From contig JABHEX010000323.1 of assembly GCA_018676385.1 (NCBI GenBank), forward strand, positions 1 to 21,501: a stretch of 21,501 bases of DNA, given 5' to 3'. The translations under genes were made by a program, and so were the position numbers. Numbering within the stretch: the stretch's first letter is position 1; each line of letters begins with the position of its first letter. The DNA is from Akkermansiaceae bacterium (GTDB lineage Bacteria > Verrucomicrobiota > Verrucomicrobiia > Verrucomicrobiales > Akkermansiaceae). Positions 8,725 to 16,572 of this stretch are shown piece by piece. Under the pieces are notes generated by a model. It made no database searches and was not told where the DNA came from. It was given only the letters and a program-made list of their open reading frames with translations.

Positions 8725-10284
8725 CTAGAAGCGTCTTTTGATTTCGTCAATGGCAGCTTGCAGGGATTTTTTGGCTTGCCCACTCTTACCCCTCATAACC
8801 TCTTCAATATGAGGGATTGCTGACTTTTCGGCTGACTTCCCAAGAATCTCAGACGCTGACACTATATGAGCAATATCCATATTTTCGAGTCCCGGCAACA
8901 AAAGCACTTGGGATCCTTCACCCAAATTGATAATCGTCTGACTCCACCCAACTGGATCACCATTCCATAATTCAAGCAAGAGATCACCTGCCTCAACAAC
9001 TTCGAATTTAATGAGGAAATCGATTGCATCCTGATTAACCTTACCTTGCTTGTGAATACTTTTCACTGCCTCAAAAACAGGTTTCTCCACTCCACTACCG
9101 GGTAGTGCCCAAGTCTTTAGTGCACGTATGATTTCCAGCTGCTGTTCAGCGTTACTAGACGACAACAGCTGGATGAGTTTCTGAGTTATATCATCTCTTC
9201 TAGCGCGCGGCTCCGAACTAGCGAGCCTTCTAACAGCATCCATTTTCACTTTTGGGTCAATGCTGTTTAGCGCCTCGAGATTTTGTGCCTCGTAGTCGAT
9301 GCTATCCGAATCAAGCACCGTGTATTGATCAAGCTTGGCTATCCTTGAGTTTTCAACAATCACATCAATAATACGCAAATCCTTTGAAATTTTCTCAACA
9401 CGCCCAAATTTGGTACAAAGCGCAGCTATCTCATCGATCGACATGACTTGATCAGTAAAAAGAATCAATCCCGTCATGTCGTTATCCACATTATCATAAG
9501 TCGTCTCTCTGCTTTTTTTGCCAGTCGCATCGTAAATATAAGCCCCGATAGCCCGGCGAAGTTGAGGTGACGCATCTCGCACGAAAATACCCACTACACT
9601 TTCTTTGCGATGCTTCCGGAGAACAGAATCTACAGGCTCATAACCAATCTCAAGCAAGTAATCCTGACGAACTTTCAAAGCTTTTTCTGTATCCGATTTG
9701 GCCGCTTTTTTACCAATTATAGTCACATCCTGTATATCTAAAATACTGGCTTTTGTAGGATTTGCTGGAAAAAGAATTGGCATCGACATTAATATCGATG
9801 AGCATACTAGGGCCAGAATTACGCCCTTTACACGATTATTTGCCGAACCGTAAATCACTAACGTTGATCCCACGAGTGAGGTGAATCCACAGAGGATAAA
9901 CCTATTCAAGGTCTCCATGTCACGCATCGTTCCCTCCCTGCCACCGGCAAGTAAAAACACCACTACGATGACTACCATAAGTAAAACACCAAATACTACA
10001 GAAACTGTTTTTCTCGGAAGTGGCGGACCCATCAACATTGGATCTACATCATTTAAATATTGCGCTTCTTGAAAGCTGACTGCCGCAGAGCTTGGCGTGT
10101 TACGACCAAAGCGATCCAAGTGTGAACCCCTTTTTTCACCTGGATAAAACTTTTTTTTCTCAGCTACCAACTCATCCGTCGTGACGTCAAAACGAGCATC
10201 ACACGATCCGCACTCCACTGTTTTACCAAGCAAATCCTCAGTCACATCAAATCTCTGGCTGCATTCGGGGCACTGAATTTTCAT
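8725..10284 (-). CDS. MJ0042-type zinc-finger membrane protein with HEAT-like C-terminal repeats
   Basis: 519 residues of unknown function. The N-terminus is a short zinc ribbon (C5-x2-C8 and C25-x2-C28) of the MJ0042 kind. A polar linker leads to three predicted membrane helices (about 93-113, 128-147, 152-172). The remaining 340 or so residues are soluble. The part from about 350 to the end is helical with repeated Leu/Ala patterns that look like HEAT/armadillo repeats. The middle region (about 180-345) is not recognised. Such zinc-ribbon-plus-membrane proteins are common in Planctomycetota and Verrucomicrobiota without an assigned role. A membrane scaffold is a reasonable guess only. It is divergent from the zinc-ribbon gene starting at 10427, so the 142-bp gap may hold promoters for both directions, though no convincing boxes were found. 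Confidence 0.8.
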   Translation of the reverse strand: MKIQCPECSQRFDVTEDLLGKTVECGSCDARFDVTTDELVAEKKKFYPGEKRGSHLDRFGRNTPSSAAVSFQEAQYLNDVDPMLMGPPLPRKTVSVVFGVLLMVVIVVVFLLAGGREGTMRDMETLNRFILCGFTSLVGSTLVIYGSANNRVKGVILALVCSSILMSMPILFPANPTKASILDIQDVTIIGKKAAKSDTEKALKVRQDYLLEIGYEPVDSVLRKHRKESVVGIFVRDASPQLRRAIGAYIYDATGKKSRETTYDNVDNDMTGLILFTDQVMSIDEIAALCTKFGRVEKISKDLRIIDVIVENSRIAKLDQYTVLDSDSIDYEAQNLEALNSIDPKVKMDAVRRLASSEPRARRDDITQKLIQLLSSSNAEQQLEIIRALKTWALPGSGVEKPVFEAVKSIHKQGKVNQDAIDFLIKFEVVEAGDLLLELWNGDPVGWSQTIINLGEGSQVLLLPGLENMDIAHIVSASEILGKSAEKSAIPHIEEVMRGKSGQAKKSLQAAIDEIKRRF

Positions 10285-10426
10285 AGTCTTGTTGATTTAT
10301 ACGGCTGACTGCCTGAAATATAGGAATATTCTATCCACTCACAATTATTTTTACCACAACGAAAAAAGATCTTTATTACATCACCAGCGCTTGCCCATTG
10401 GCCAGAGCTCGTTTACTAGTAAAAGC

Positions 10427-11125
10427 ATGCTAGCCGAAATCCAATCTCTTTTGATTCTGCAAGACCGTGACCAACGCATTCTCAAAATCGAGGAGGACCT
10501 GAAATTTATCCCCGTTAACAAGGAACGTGCAAAAGAACGGCTCGCCAATGATCTTACACGCTTTGAAAGCGCAAAAAAAGCAATTCAGGAAAACGAAATA
10601 GCCATCAAAAATCTCGAACTTGATATTGGCACCCGCAAAGACACCCTCACCAAACTGAAGGTGCAGCAATATGAGACCAAAAAGAATGACGAGTTCACTG
10701 CTCTCGGCAATGAAATTTTACGTTATAACGAAGAGGTTGATACCCTCGAAACCAGCGAGCTGGAACTCATGGAAAATGCAGATGTTCTCACTGCGAAGAG
10801 AAAACAAGCAGAAGACGCTCTAACACTGACACAAAAATTAGTGGATGATGAAATTACGCAGCTTGAAAAGCGCGCATCAGAAGACAAAAAACAGCTGAAC
10901 GAGGTGAAAGAGGAACGAAAAAAACTCTCATCTGAGGTCGATGAGGATTTACTCGCACTATACGATCAGCTCATGAAATCCAAAGGCGGTGATGCTATAG
11001 TCTCTGCTGACAAAGGTCAGTGTAGCGGCTGTCACATGAAGCTCGTTCCAGCAACCATCATCAGCCTACAATCAGAAAAGGCAGTAACTCAGTGTGAAAA
11101 CTGCGGCCGCATTCTGCATCTCTAA
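10427..11125 (+). CDS. Coiled-coil C4-type zinc-ribbon protein (DUF164/zf-RING_7 family)
   Basis: 232 residues from ATG 10427, where the conserved family opening (MLxEIQSLLxLQDRDQRI-like) begins. An upstream in-frame start at 10289 would add 46 residues that do not look conserved. Residues 10-185 are strongly charged and heptad-like, forming a long antiparallel coiled coil. The C-terminus is a zinc ribbon with C199-x2-C202 and C223-x2-C226. Members are widespread in bacteria and often annotated as putative nucleic-acid-binding or regulatory zinc-ribbon proteins. The biochemical role is not established here. It is the first gene of a tightly spaced plus-strand run, with mrp starting 6 bp after its stop. 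Confidence 0.88.
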   Translation: MLAEIQSLLILQDRDQRILKIEEDLKFIPVNKERAKERLANDLTRFESAKKAIQENEIAIKNLELDIGTRKDTLTKLKVQQYETKKNDEFTALGNEILRYNEEVDTLETSELELMENADVLTAKRKQAEDALTLTQKLVDDEITQLEKRASEDKKQLNEVKEERKKLSSEVDEDLLALYDQLMKSKGGDAIVSADKGQCSGCHMKLVPATIISLQSEKAVTQCENCGRILHL

Positions 11126-11131
11126 TTTGCC

Positions 11132-12178
11132 ATGACAGTCGATTCCGTTACAGAGCTGCTCAAGCAGGTTCCCTATCCTGGCTTTTCCAGAGACATCGTC
11201 TCGTTTGGCTTGGTGAAAAATATCGAGGTTGAAGACGGCACAGTCACCGTCAACATATCCGTGCAAACCAACGATCCAAAAGTTGCCGAAAAGATCTTTA
11301 ATGACTGCCACGCGATTCTCGACCCATTGCCAGAGGTGAAACACGCACGTGTAGAACTCGACGTGCAGGCCCCGGCAGCACAGGCTGGCAATCCAGACAG
11401 TACTGGCGCTAAAAACTCCATCCCCGGCATCAAAAAAATCATCGCAGTCGCTTCAGGAAAAGGCGGTGTGGGTAAATCTACCGTATCCTCCAACCTAGCA
11501 GCAACACTATCAAAACAGGGCAACAAGGTAGGATTATGCGACTGTGATCTCTACGGCCCATCGGTTGCTCACATGTTTGGAAGTAATGAACGACCACTCG
11601 CTACCGAGGATAACCAGATCATTCCCATCGAAGCTCACGGCATCAAACTTATGTCGATGGGGTTTTTATTAGAAGAAGCCTCGCCCGTGATCGTCCGCGG
11701 CCCCCTTGCAACCCGCTACACACAACAGTTTCTGCAAAACGTCGAATGGGGTGAGCTCGATTACCTGATCCTCGATCTACCACCCGGCACAGGAGATATT
11801 CAGCTCACCATCGTGCAGACCATTGCTCTCACCGGAGCCGTCATTGTTACCACACCTCAGGAAGTCGCACTCATCGATGCTCGCAAAGCAATCTCCATGT
11901 TCGACAAGGTCAACGTGCCTATCCTTGGCCTAGTTGAAAATATGGCATGGTTTGAATGTGACCTTGGCACCCGCTATCCAATTTTCGGTGATGGTGGAGG
12001 TGCTAAAGAAGCTGAAAAATTAAAAATACCCCTACTCGGGCAAATCCCAATCAGCATTCAGACACGCCAACAAGGTGACTCTGGTAAACCTATCACCTTG
12101 ACTGATGAAGACTCATCTCCCGTCATTAAATCATACCAAGAAATAACCTCTAAGATCGTTGCACTTGCAGGCACATAG
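11132..12178 (+). CDS. mrp: Mrp/ApbC-type P-loop ATPase, iron-sulfur cluster carrier
   Basis: 348 residues. The N-terminal DUF59/MIP18-like domain (about 4-80) is followed by a linker and a Mrp/NBP35 P-loop domain. The Walker A motif is S-G109-K-G-G-V-G-K-S-T117 (deviant, double-lysine type), with the DCDLYGPS segment (137-144) and the switch motif DLPPGTGD (215-222). These proteins bind and transfer Fe-S clusters to apo-enzymes in the cytosol. The usual CxxC after VENM is absent: the sequence reads M-A-W-F-E-C276-D-L-G-T, leaving one Cys there. Related sequences lacking the CxxC pair exist, so the gene need not be inactive. The gene follows the zinc-ribbon gene by 6 bp and precedes DUF58 by 44 bp. 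No ribosome site is obvious. Confidence 0.93.
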   Translation: MTVDSVTELLKQVPYPGFSRDIVSFGLVKNIEVEDGTVTVNISVQTNDPKVAEKIFNDCHAILDPLPEVKHARVELDVQAPAAQAGNPDSTGAKNSIPGIKKIIAVASGKGGVGKSTVSSNLAATLSKQGNKVGLCDCDLYGPSVAHMFGSNERPLATEDNQIIPIEAHGIKLMSMGFLLEEASPVIVRGPLATRYTQQFLQNVEWGELDYLILDLPPGTGDIQLTIVQTIALTGAVIVTTPQEVALIDARKAISMFDKVNVPILGLVENMAWFECDLGTRYPIFGDGGGAKEAEKLKIPLLGQIPISIQTRQQGDSGKPITLTDEDSSPVIKSYQEITSKIVALAGT

Positions 12179-12222
12179 GACAATCTCCCATAATTAACGA
12201 TACCTGCACTGCACCTCGAATC

Positions 12223-13113
12223 ATGACACCTGACTCCATCGAAGAAATCATGCGCCGCGTGCATCTTCTTGAGATTAAAGCACGGCGGCTTGCACGGGAA
12301 ACCTTCAGTGGTGAGTATCAATCGTCTTTCAAGGGTAGCGGTCTAGATTTTGAAGACTACAGGGAATACCAGCACGGTGATGAAACACGCTTTATCGATT
12401 GGAATGTCACGGCGCGCAAAGATCACCCCTACATCCGCACGTTCCGCGAAGAGCGGGAACTCTCTGTCATTCTTGCTGTCGATGTGTCTGGCTCGTCACT
12501 CTACGGAAGTAAACAGCTCAGCAAACGCGAACTAGCGGCCGAGCTCGCGGCAATTATTGCCTTCAGCGCCAATTTTAACGGCGACAAGACAGGGCTGCTA
12601 CTTTTTGCCAACGAGCCCCTACTCTATTTGCCCCCCACCAAAGGCAACAAACACGTGTTGCGTATTATTAGGGAAATCCTTGCCGCTGAGCCCGATGATC
12701 CACGCACATCTATTACTGCGGCGTGCGATTTTCTTCTCCACACGGTAAAGCGTAAGGCTCTTGTCTTTATGATCTCAGACTTTTTTGCGCATGATTTGCA
12801 GCGACCACTTGGTGCATTGGCCAGTAAACACGACGCCATTGCCCTTCGCGTCATCGATCCCGCAGAGCAAAAGCTGCCACGTATTGGCACCGTCACGCTG
12901 AACGACCCCGAAACAGGCTGGCAGACCACTGTAAATACCAACAATAGCCAACTGCGTATGGGCTTTGATAAGCTCACTCGACGACATAAGGAAGGCATCA
13001 CCAGCCTGTTCAAAAAACACGGCATCGATCACCTCTCCCTATCCACAACAGGTGACTACTTGCCACCACTCCACCGTCTGTTTCGCTTACGCACACGCAG
13101 ACGAAACAGTTAA
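12223..13113 (+). CDS. DUF58 domain protein (VWA-like, Bat operon)
   Basis: 296 residues, full-length DUF58. The N-terminal conserved segment includes F-x-G-x-G-L-D-F (36-43), the R-x-Y-x-x-G-D core (47-53) and IDWN (58-61). The VWA-like metal site D87-V-S-G-S91 follows in a beta strand (ILAVDVS). DUF58 proteins are regularly encoded between moxR and bat genes and are thought to work with MoxR AAA+ ATPases and Bat proteins at the membrane, in envelope or stress functions. No moxR is adjacent here; mrp takes that position. The next gene begins 12 bp downstream, indicating an operon. Confidence 0.92.
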   Translation: MTPDSIEEIMRRVHLLEIKARRLARETFSGEYQSSFKGSGLDFEDYREYQHGDETRFIDWNVTARKDHPYIRTFREERELSVILAVDVSGSSLYGSKQLSKRELAAELAAIIAFSANFNGDKTGLLLFANEPLLYLPPTKGNKHVLRIIREILAAEPDDPRTSITAACDFLLHTVKRKALVFMISDFFAHDLQRPLGALASKHDAIALRVIDPAEQKLPRIGTVTLNDPETGWQTTVNTNNSQLRMGFDKLTRRHKEGITSLFKKHGIDHLSLSTTGDYLPPLHRLFRLRTRRRNS

Positions 13114-13125
13114 CGACTAGTCGAT

Positions 13126-13644
13126 TTGCCTGACATTCGCGACATCACTGACCCCACGGAATTTATCCCTGAACCTACCACGTCATGGTGGATCTGGGCA
13201 CTCGTTGCTGCAAGTGTGGTTACAACAATCCTACTCATCTGTTTCATTGTTAGGAAAAGGAAAACCAATCAAACACGGCGTGATCTCTTAGATAAGGCAC
13301 GTGCAAAACTCTCCGAGTTAAAAGATCAATCAGCATCCCTAAAACCCGAAATGATCGCCACGCGGATTTCAGTTATCCTTCGCCAATATCTAGAAGCCGC
13401 TTTTGAGGACCCAGCACTCTTTGAGACAAACGAAGAGTTCACACTGAGGCCCACTGCACTTGAGAGAATTCATCCAGATGTTCGGCCGCAAATCACCAGC
13501 CATCTTGAGCAGCTTTCAGAGCTCAAATACGAGCCAAACAAAGACCCTGATACCGCACATACCATCGTATTATTACTGATCAGTGATGCACAAAAAATAC
13601 TTGCCCACAGCAAGATTCACCCAATCCTAGAACATAGAAATTGA
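13126..13644 (+). CDS. DUF4381-like single-pass membrane protein of the Bat operon (TTG start)
   Basis: 172 residues. Residues 20-42 form a single membrane helix (WWIWALVAAS onward), followed by a basic stop-transfer stretch and a soluble helical cytosolic domain. Size, topology and place between DUF58 and batA match DUF4381-type proteins. The start is TTG at 13126. An in-frame TAA at 13111 (the DUF58 stop) closes the frame upstream and there is no ATG or GTG before the membrane helix, so a non-ATG start is forced. The stop TGA overlaps the TTG of batA in the sequence TTGA. The role is unknown, presumably an accessory of the Bat membrane complex. Confidence 0.82.
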   Translation: MPDIRDITDPTEFIPEPTTSWWIWALVAASVVTTILLICFIVRKRKTNQTRRDLLDKARAKLSELKDQSASLKPEMIATRISVILRQYLEAAFEDPALFETNEEFTLRPTALERIHPDVRPQITSHLEQLSELKYEPNKDPDTAHTIVLLLISDAQKILAHSKIHPILEHRN

Positions 13645-14639
13645 GTAATTTACTCCATCACCTAACACTTGCACATCCTTGGTGGCTCCTCGGATTATTG
13701 CTGCTTGTGCCGCTCATGTTTCTATCGAGGAAACTCGGTTCCCCGTCATCAATAACTTACTCCAACCTTTCAATCCTTGTAAGTCTAGGACGCAAACCAA
13801 ATCACTACCCAGGCGCCTTATCTTTCGCCGTGATGACTCTCGCCATTTTGTCCGCATTCATCGCCCTCGCCCGCCCACAGTGGGTGAATGAATTCAAAGA
13901 GCGCAAGGCAAGCGGTATCGACATCATCCTCGCCATCGATATTTCATACTCTATGGAAATCGCTGATTTTGAGCTTAACACCAAGAGAGTTCAACGTATC
14001 ACCGCAGCAAAATCGACCGCTGAGTCCTTTATTAAACAGCGGCCAAACGACCGCATCGGCATCGTTGCCTTCTCTGGTAGGCCCTACGTAACCAGCCCCA
14101 TTACACTGGAACACGATTGGCTGACCGATCAGTTACGCGAACTACGCCCGGGGCTTGTTAAAGAGCCAGGCACCGCCATAGGTTCCGCCGTCGCCGCCGC
14201 AGCGACCCGCCTAAACAAACGCGAAGCGAAAAGCAAAGTTGTCGTTTTAGTCACCGATGGTTCTAACAACTCAGGACGCATCGCCCCTCTTGAAGCCGCC
14301 AAGCACGCCGCCACCCTCGGCATCAAAGTCTATGCGATTGCCATCGGCACAGAGGATGGGCGCTTGAACAGTCGCATACAGGCATACCCCCAGCAGGAGT
14401 TCGATACCAAAACGCTTAAGCAAATAGCGAAGCTTACCAAAGGCGAATACTACCGAGTTCGTGATACCGACAAGCTGCGCGATACCTTTCGCTCCATTGA
14501 TCAACTTGAAAAAACAGACGTCACACAGCATATTACTATCAGACGTAAGGAATTATTTCCTTGGTTCGCTGCCGCAGCCTTGCTCTGCGCCATCATCGCC
14601 CTCACTATTCAGTCACTCAATCCACCACCTGCGCCCTAG
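13641..14639 (+). CDS. batA: BatA-like von Willebrand factor A membrane protein (TTG start)
   Basis: 332 residues. N-terminal membrane helices lie at about 11-28 and 58-77 (with the family motif H-P-W-W-L-L near 12), then a VWA domain at about 92-290. Its MIDAS motif is D100-I-S-Y-S104, with VTDGSNNSG near 205-213. A C-terminal helix lies at about 307-326. The start must be TTG at 13641: an in-frame TAG sits at 13635 and the first ATG comes after the conserved first helix. The TTG overlaps the TGA of the upstream gene, suggesting termination-reinitiation coupling. Bat proteins were named for Bacteroides aerotolerance; their molecular role is unresolved. Proposed roles involve the periplasm and metal-dependent protein contacts. 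Confidence 0.92.
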   Translation: MSNLLHHLTLAHPWWLLGLLLLVPLMFLSRKLGSPSSITYSNLSILVSLGRKPNHYPGALSFAVMTLAILSAFIALARPQWVNEFKERKASGIDIILAIDISYSMEIADFELNTKRVQRITAAKSTAESFIKQRPNDRIGIVAFSGRPYVTSPITLEHDWLTDQLRELRPGLVKEPGTAIGSAVAAAATRLNKREAKSKVVVLVTDGSNNSGRIAPLEAAKHAATLGIKVYAIAIGTEDGRLNSRIQAYPQQEFDTKTLKQIAKLTKGEYYRVRDTDKLRDTFRSIDQLEKTDVTQHITIRRKELFPWFAAAALLCAIIALTIQSLNPPPAP

Positions 14640-14654
14640 CCCAAGAAACTCTTA

Positions 14655-16532
14655 ATGTCTTTCCTTCATCCAGGTTGGCTCTTGTTAGCCCTAATTCTTC
14701 CCCTTATCATTCTTGGTGCGGTTCTAGCCTACCGGTCGCGTAGTAAGGCATGGCGTCAGCTCGTCGCTCCACGCCTGCGCACTCAGCTCGTGAGGGAGGC
14801 ACCGCAAACACGACGTTGGATTTCTCTTTCACTTGGGCTGTTAGGCTGCGCTTTAATTATCGCCGCTATTGCCAGACCCTATCAAGGAAAAACCACCACC
14901 ACCGAACGAGTTAATACTCGTAATATTCTTATCGCTGTAGACACCTCGCGCTCCATGCTCGTTAAAGACGGATCACCCGACCGTATAGCCACAGCTAAAG
15001 CTATGGCTCTCGAGCTCACAAATACTTTCTCTAACGATCGAATTGGAATCATTGCATTTTCAGGAAACTCGTTACTTCTCGCACCTCTCACCATCGATCA
15101 CTCGTCAGTGCGAGATACCATTGGCCAGCTGGATACTCGCATCATTCCATCTGGTGGATCAAACATAGCAGCAGCAGTGAAGACGGCTTTTAAAACGTTC
15201 TCAAAAATCGGACACCGGTCGAACGCTCTAATCATTATCAGTGATGGAGAAAATCATAACAAGACAATCGACAGCATTGCTGAACAAATCAGTGACGGAA
15301 AATGCGCTATCAGTACTGTTGGTGTGGGTAGCAAGGAAGGCGACATGATTCCCGACGCCCTCAGCCCTGACGGAAAATTCCGCGATGTCAGGGGCAATGC
15401 CGTCTATAGTCGCATGATACCCGACGCACTCATGCAGCTTGCCAGTGCAGGAGGTGGCATTTTCACTGAGGCCAACTCAAATGCTCCATCTGCTATTCGT
15501 GACTCTCTGGCATTTCTTGAAAGCAACGAACAAGAGAGCCTGCAAATATCTCTTCCAAACGAGAAATACCCTTGGTTTCTAATTCCCGCCATCCTTTGTC
15601 TTATTTCCTCTATCATTGTGCGCTCAAACATTTTATCCTCCGCCAAACATGCACCAATCGCTGCCTGTCTACTCCTGGTATTTACCCCTAATGACATTCA
15701 TGCCGCCACAAACCTTGAGCGCGCGATCAGTGCTTATGAAAACAAAGACTTCGCAACCGCATTGTCGTCATTCGAGGCGGCACTCGATCAAACCAAAGGC
15801 GATGACCGCCACACCATCGAGTTCTCCATCGGCAGCACAGCATACCGGTTGAAAAACTGGCCCACGGCCTCGCTCTATTTTTCTAATGCACTCCTCAGTC
15901 CTAACAAGGGTCTGTGTGAGGCGGCTCACTACAACATGGGAAACACGCTTTTCCAATCGGCATTGAGCATGTTCAAAACAGCTGAAAAAAAAGATCAGCC
16001 TCAGGCAAAAACTCAAACCTTTCAGCTAGAAAACCTCACAGCCGCCATCACACAGCTTGAGGATGCCATCAGCCATTACAGCGCAACAATAGATTTGAAT
16101 GCTGAACACAAAGACGCTCAACACAATCGCACAGAAGCTGAAAAACTGCTCAAACAACTCAAGGAACAACAAAAACAGGAACAACAAAAACAGGATCAGC
16201 AAAAACAGGAAGGTGATCAACCCAAGCAGGGCAAAGATGACAAACCCAAGGATAAAGGTGACAAACCTGACCAAAAAAGCGACGGCAGCCAACAGAGCGA
16301 TAACCCGCAACAAGGTGATCCAAACAAGCCCCCAGAAAAACCCGATGATGGCGATGGCCAAAAACCAGACCAAGGTGATAAGCCAGAGCCACCTAACAAA
16401 CCACAAAAACAGCAACCCGGAGAAACCGATGAAGCCTATGCTGCACGCATCCTTAAGGAAAATTCAGACTCTGAGACCCGCCCGGTAAAAAGTCAGTTCC
16501 TGCGCGTTCGCCGTACTACCAAGGACTGGTAA
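14655..16532 (+). CDS. batB-batC: BatB-BatC fusion: VWA membrane protein plus TPR and charged Q/K/P-rich tail
   Basis: 625 residues. BatB part: N-terminal helices (about 7-25, 55-73), a VWA domain (about 89-290) with MIDAS D96-T-S-R-S100 and SDGEN (196-200), and a C-terminal helix (about 305-323). BatC part: a second hydrophobic stretch (about 332-350) ends in D-I-H-A-A, like a signal-peptide cleavage site. TPR-type repeats (about 353-500) and a low-complexity Gln/Lys/Asp/Pro tail (503-590) follow. The protein closes with a conserved-looking R-V-R-R-T-T-K-D-W end. In many bacteria batB and batC are separate genes. Here one frame joins them and the BatC signal peptide persists as an internal membrane segment. 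The TPR part should face the periplasm and recruit partners (inference). Confidence 0.9.
   Translation: MSFLHPGWLLLALILPLIILGAVLAYRSRSKAWRQLVAPRLRTQLVREAPQTRRWISLSLGLLGCALIIAAIARPYQGKTTTTERVNTRNILIAVDTSRSMLVKDGSPDRIATAKAMALELTNTFSNDRIGIIAFSGNSLLLAPLTIDHSSVRDTIGQLDTRIIPSGGSNIAAAVKTAFKTFSKIGHRSNALIIISDGENHNKTIDSIAEQISDGKCAISTVGVGSKEGDMIPDALSPDGKFRDVRGNAVYSRMIPDALMQLASAGGGIFTEANSNAPSAIRDSLAFLESNEQESLQISLPNEKYPWFLIPAILCLISSIIVRSNILSSAKHAPIAACLLLVFTPNDIHAATNLERAISAYENKDFATALSSFEAALDQTKGDDRHTIEFSIGSTAYRLKNWPTASLYFSNALLSPNKGLCEAAHYNMGNTLFQSALSMFKTAEKKDQPQAKTQTFQLENLTAAITQLEDAISHYSATIDLNAEHKDAQHNRTEAEKLLKQLKEQQKQEQQKQDQQKQEGDQPKQGKDDKPKDKGDKPDQKSDGSQQSDNPQQGDPNKPPEKPDDGDGQKPDQGDKPEPPNKPQKQQPGETDEAYAARILKENSDSETRPVKSQFLRVRRTTKDW
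16164..16208 (+). repeat. Three tandem 15-bp repeats coding for (E/D)QQKQ
   Basis: Three consecutive 15-bp units, two identical (GAACAACAAAAACAG) and a third differing at three positions, encode EQQKQ-EQQKQ-DQQKQ in the low-complexity tail of the BatB-BatC fusion. They could vary in copy number by slippage without shifting the frame. Confidence 0.85.
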
Positions 16533-16572
16533 TAGGCTAGCACACGAAAAATTGAACAGCCAATCTTAGCCT

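Noticed and set aside
10292..10324. Promoter TTGATT...TATAGG before the zinc-ribbon gene
   Set aside because: Spacing of 21 bp and poor boxes; not strong enough to report.
10289..10426. 46-residue N-terminal extension of the zinc-ribbon protein
   Set aside because: His/Tyr-rich and not like the family; the conserved opening begins at ATG 10427.
16164..16208. Tandem repeats as a CRISPR array
   Set aside because: 15-bp units without spacers in a coding Q/K-rich tail; no cas genes in the window.
16026..16415. Very hydrophobic minus-strand frame that looks like a membrane protein
   Set aside because: It is the reverse complement of Gln/Lys codons in the low-complexity BatC tail, which automatically read as Leu/Phe/Val.
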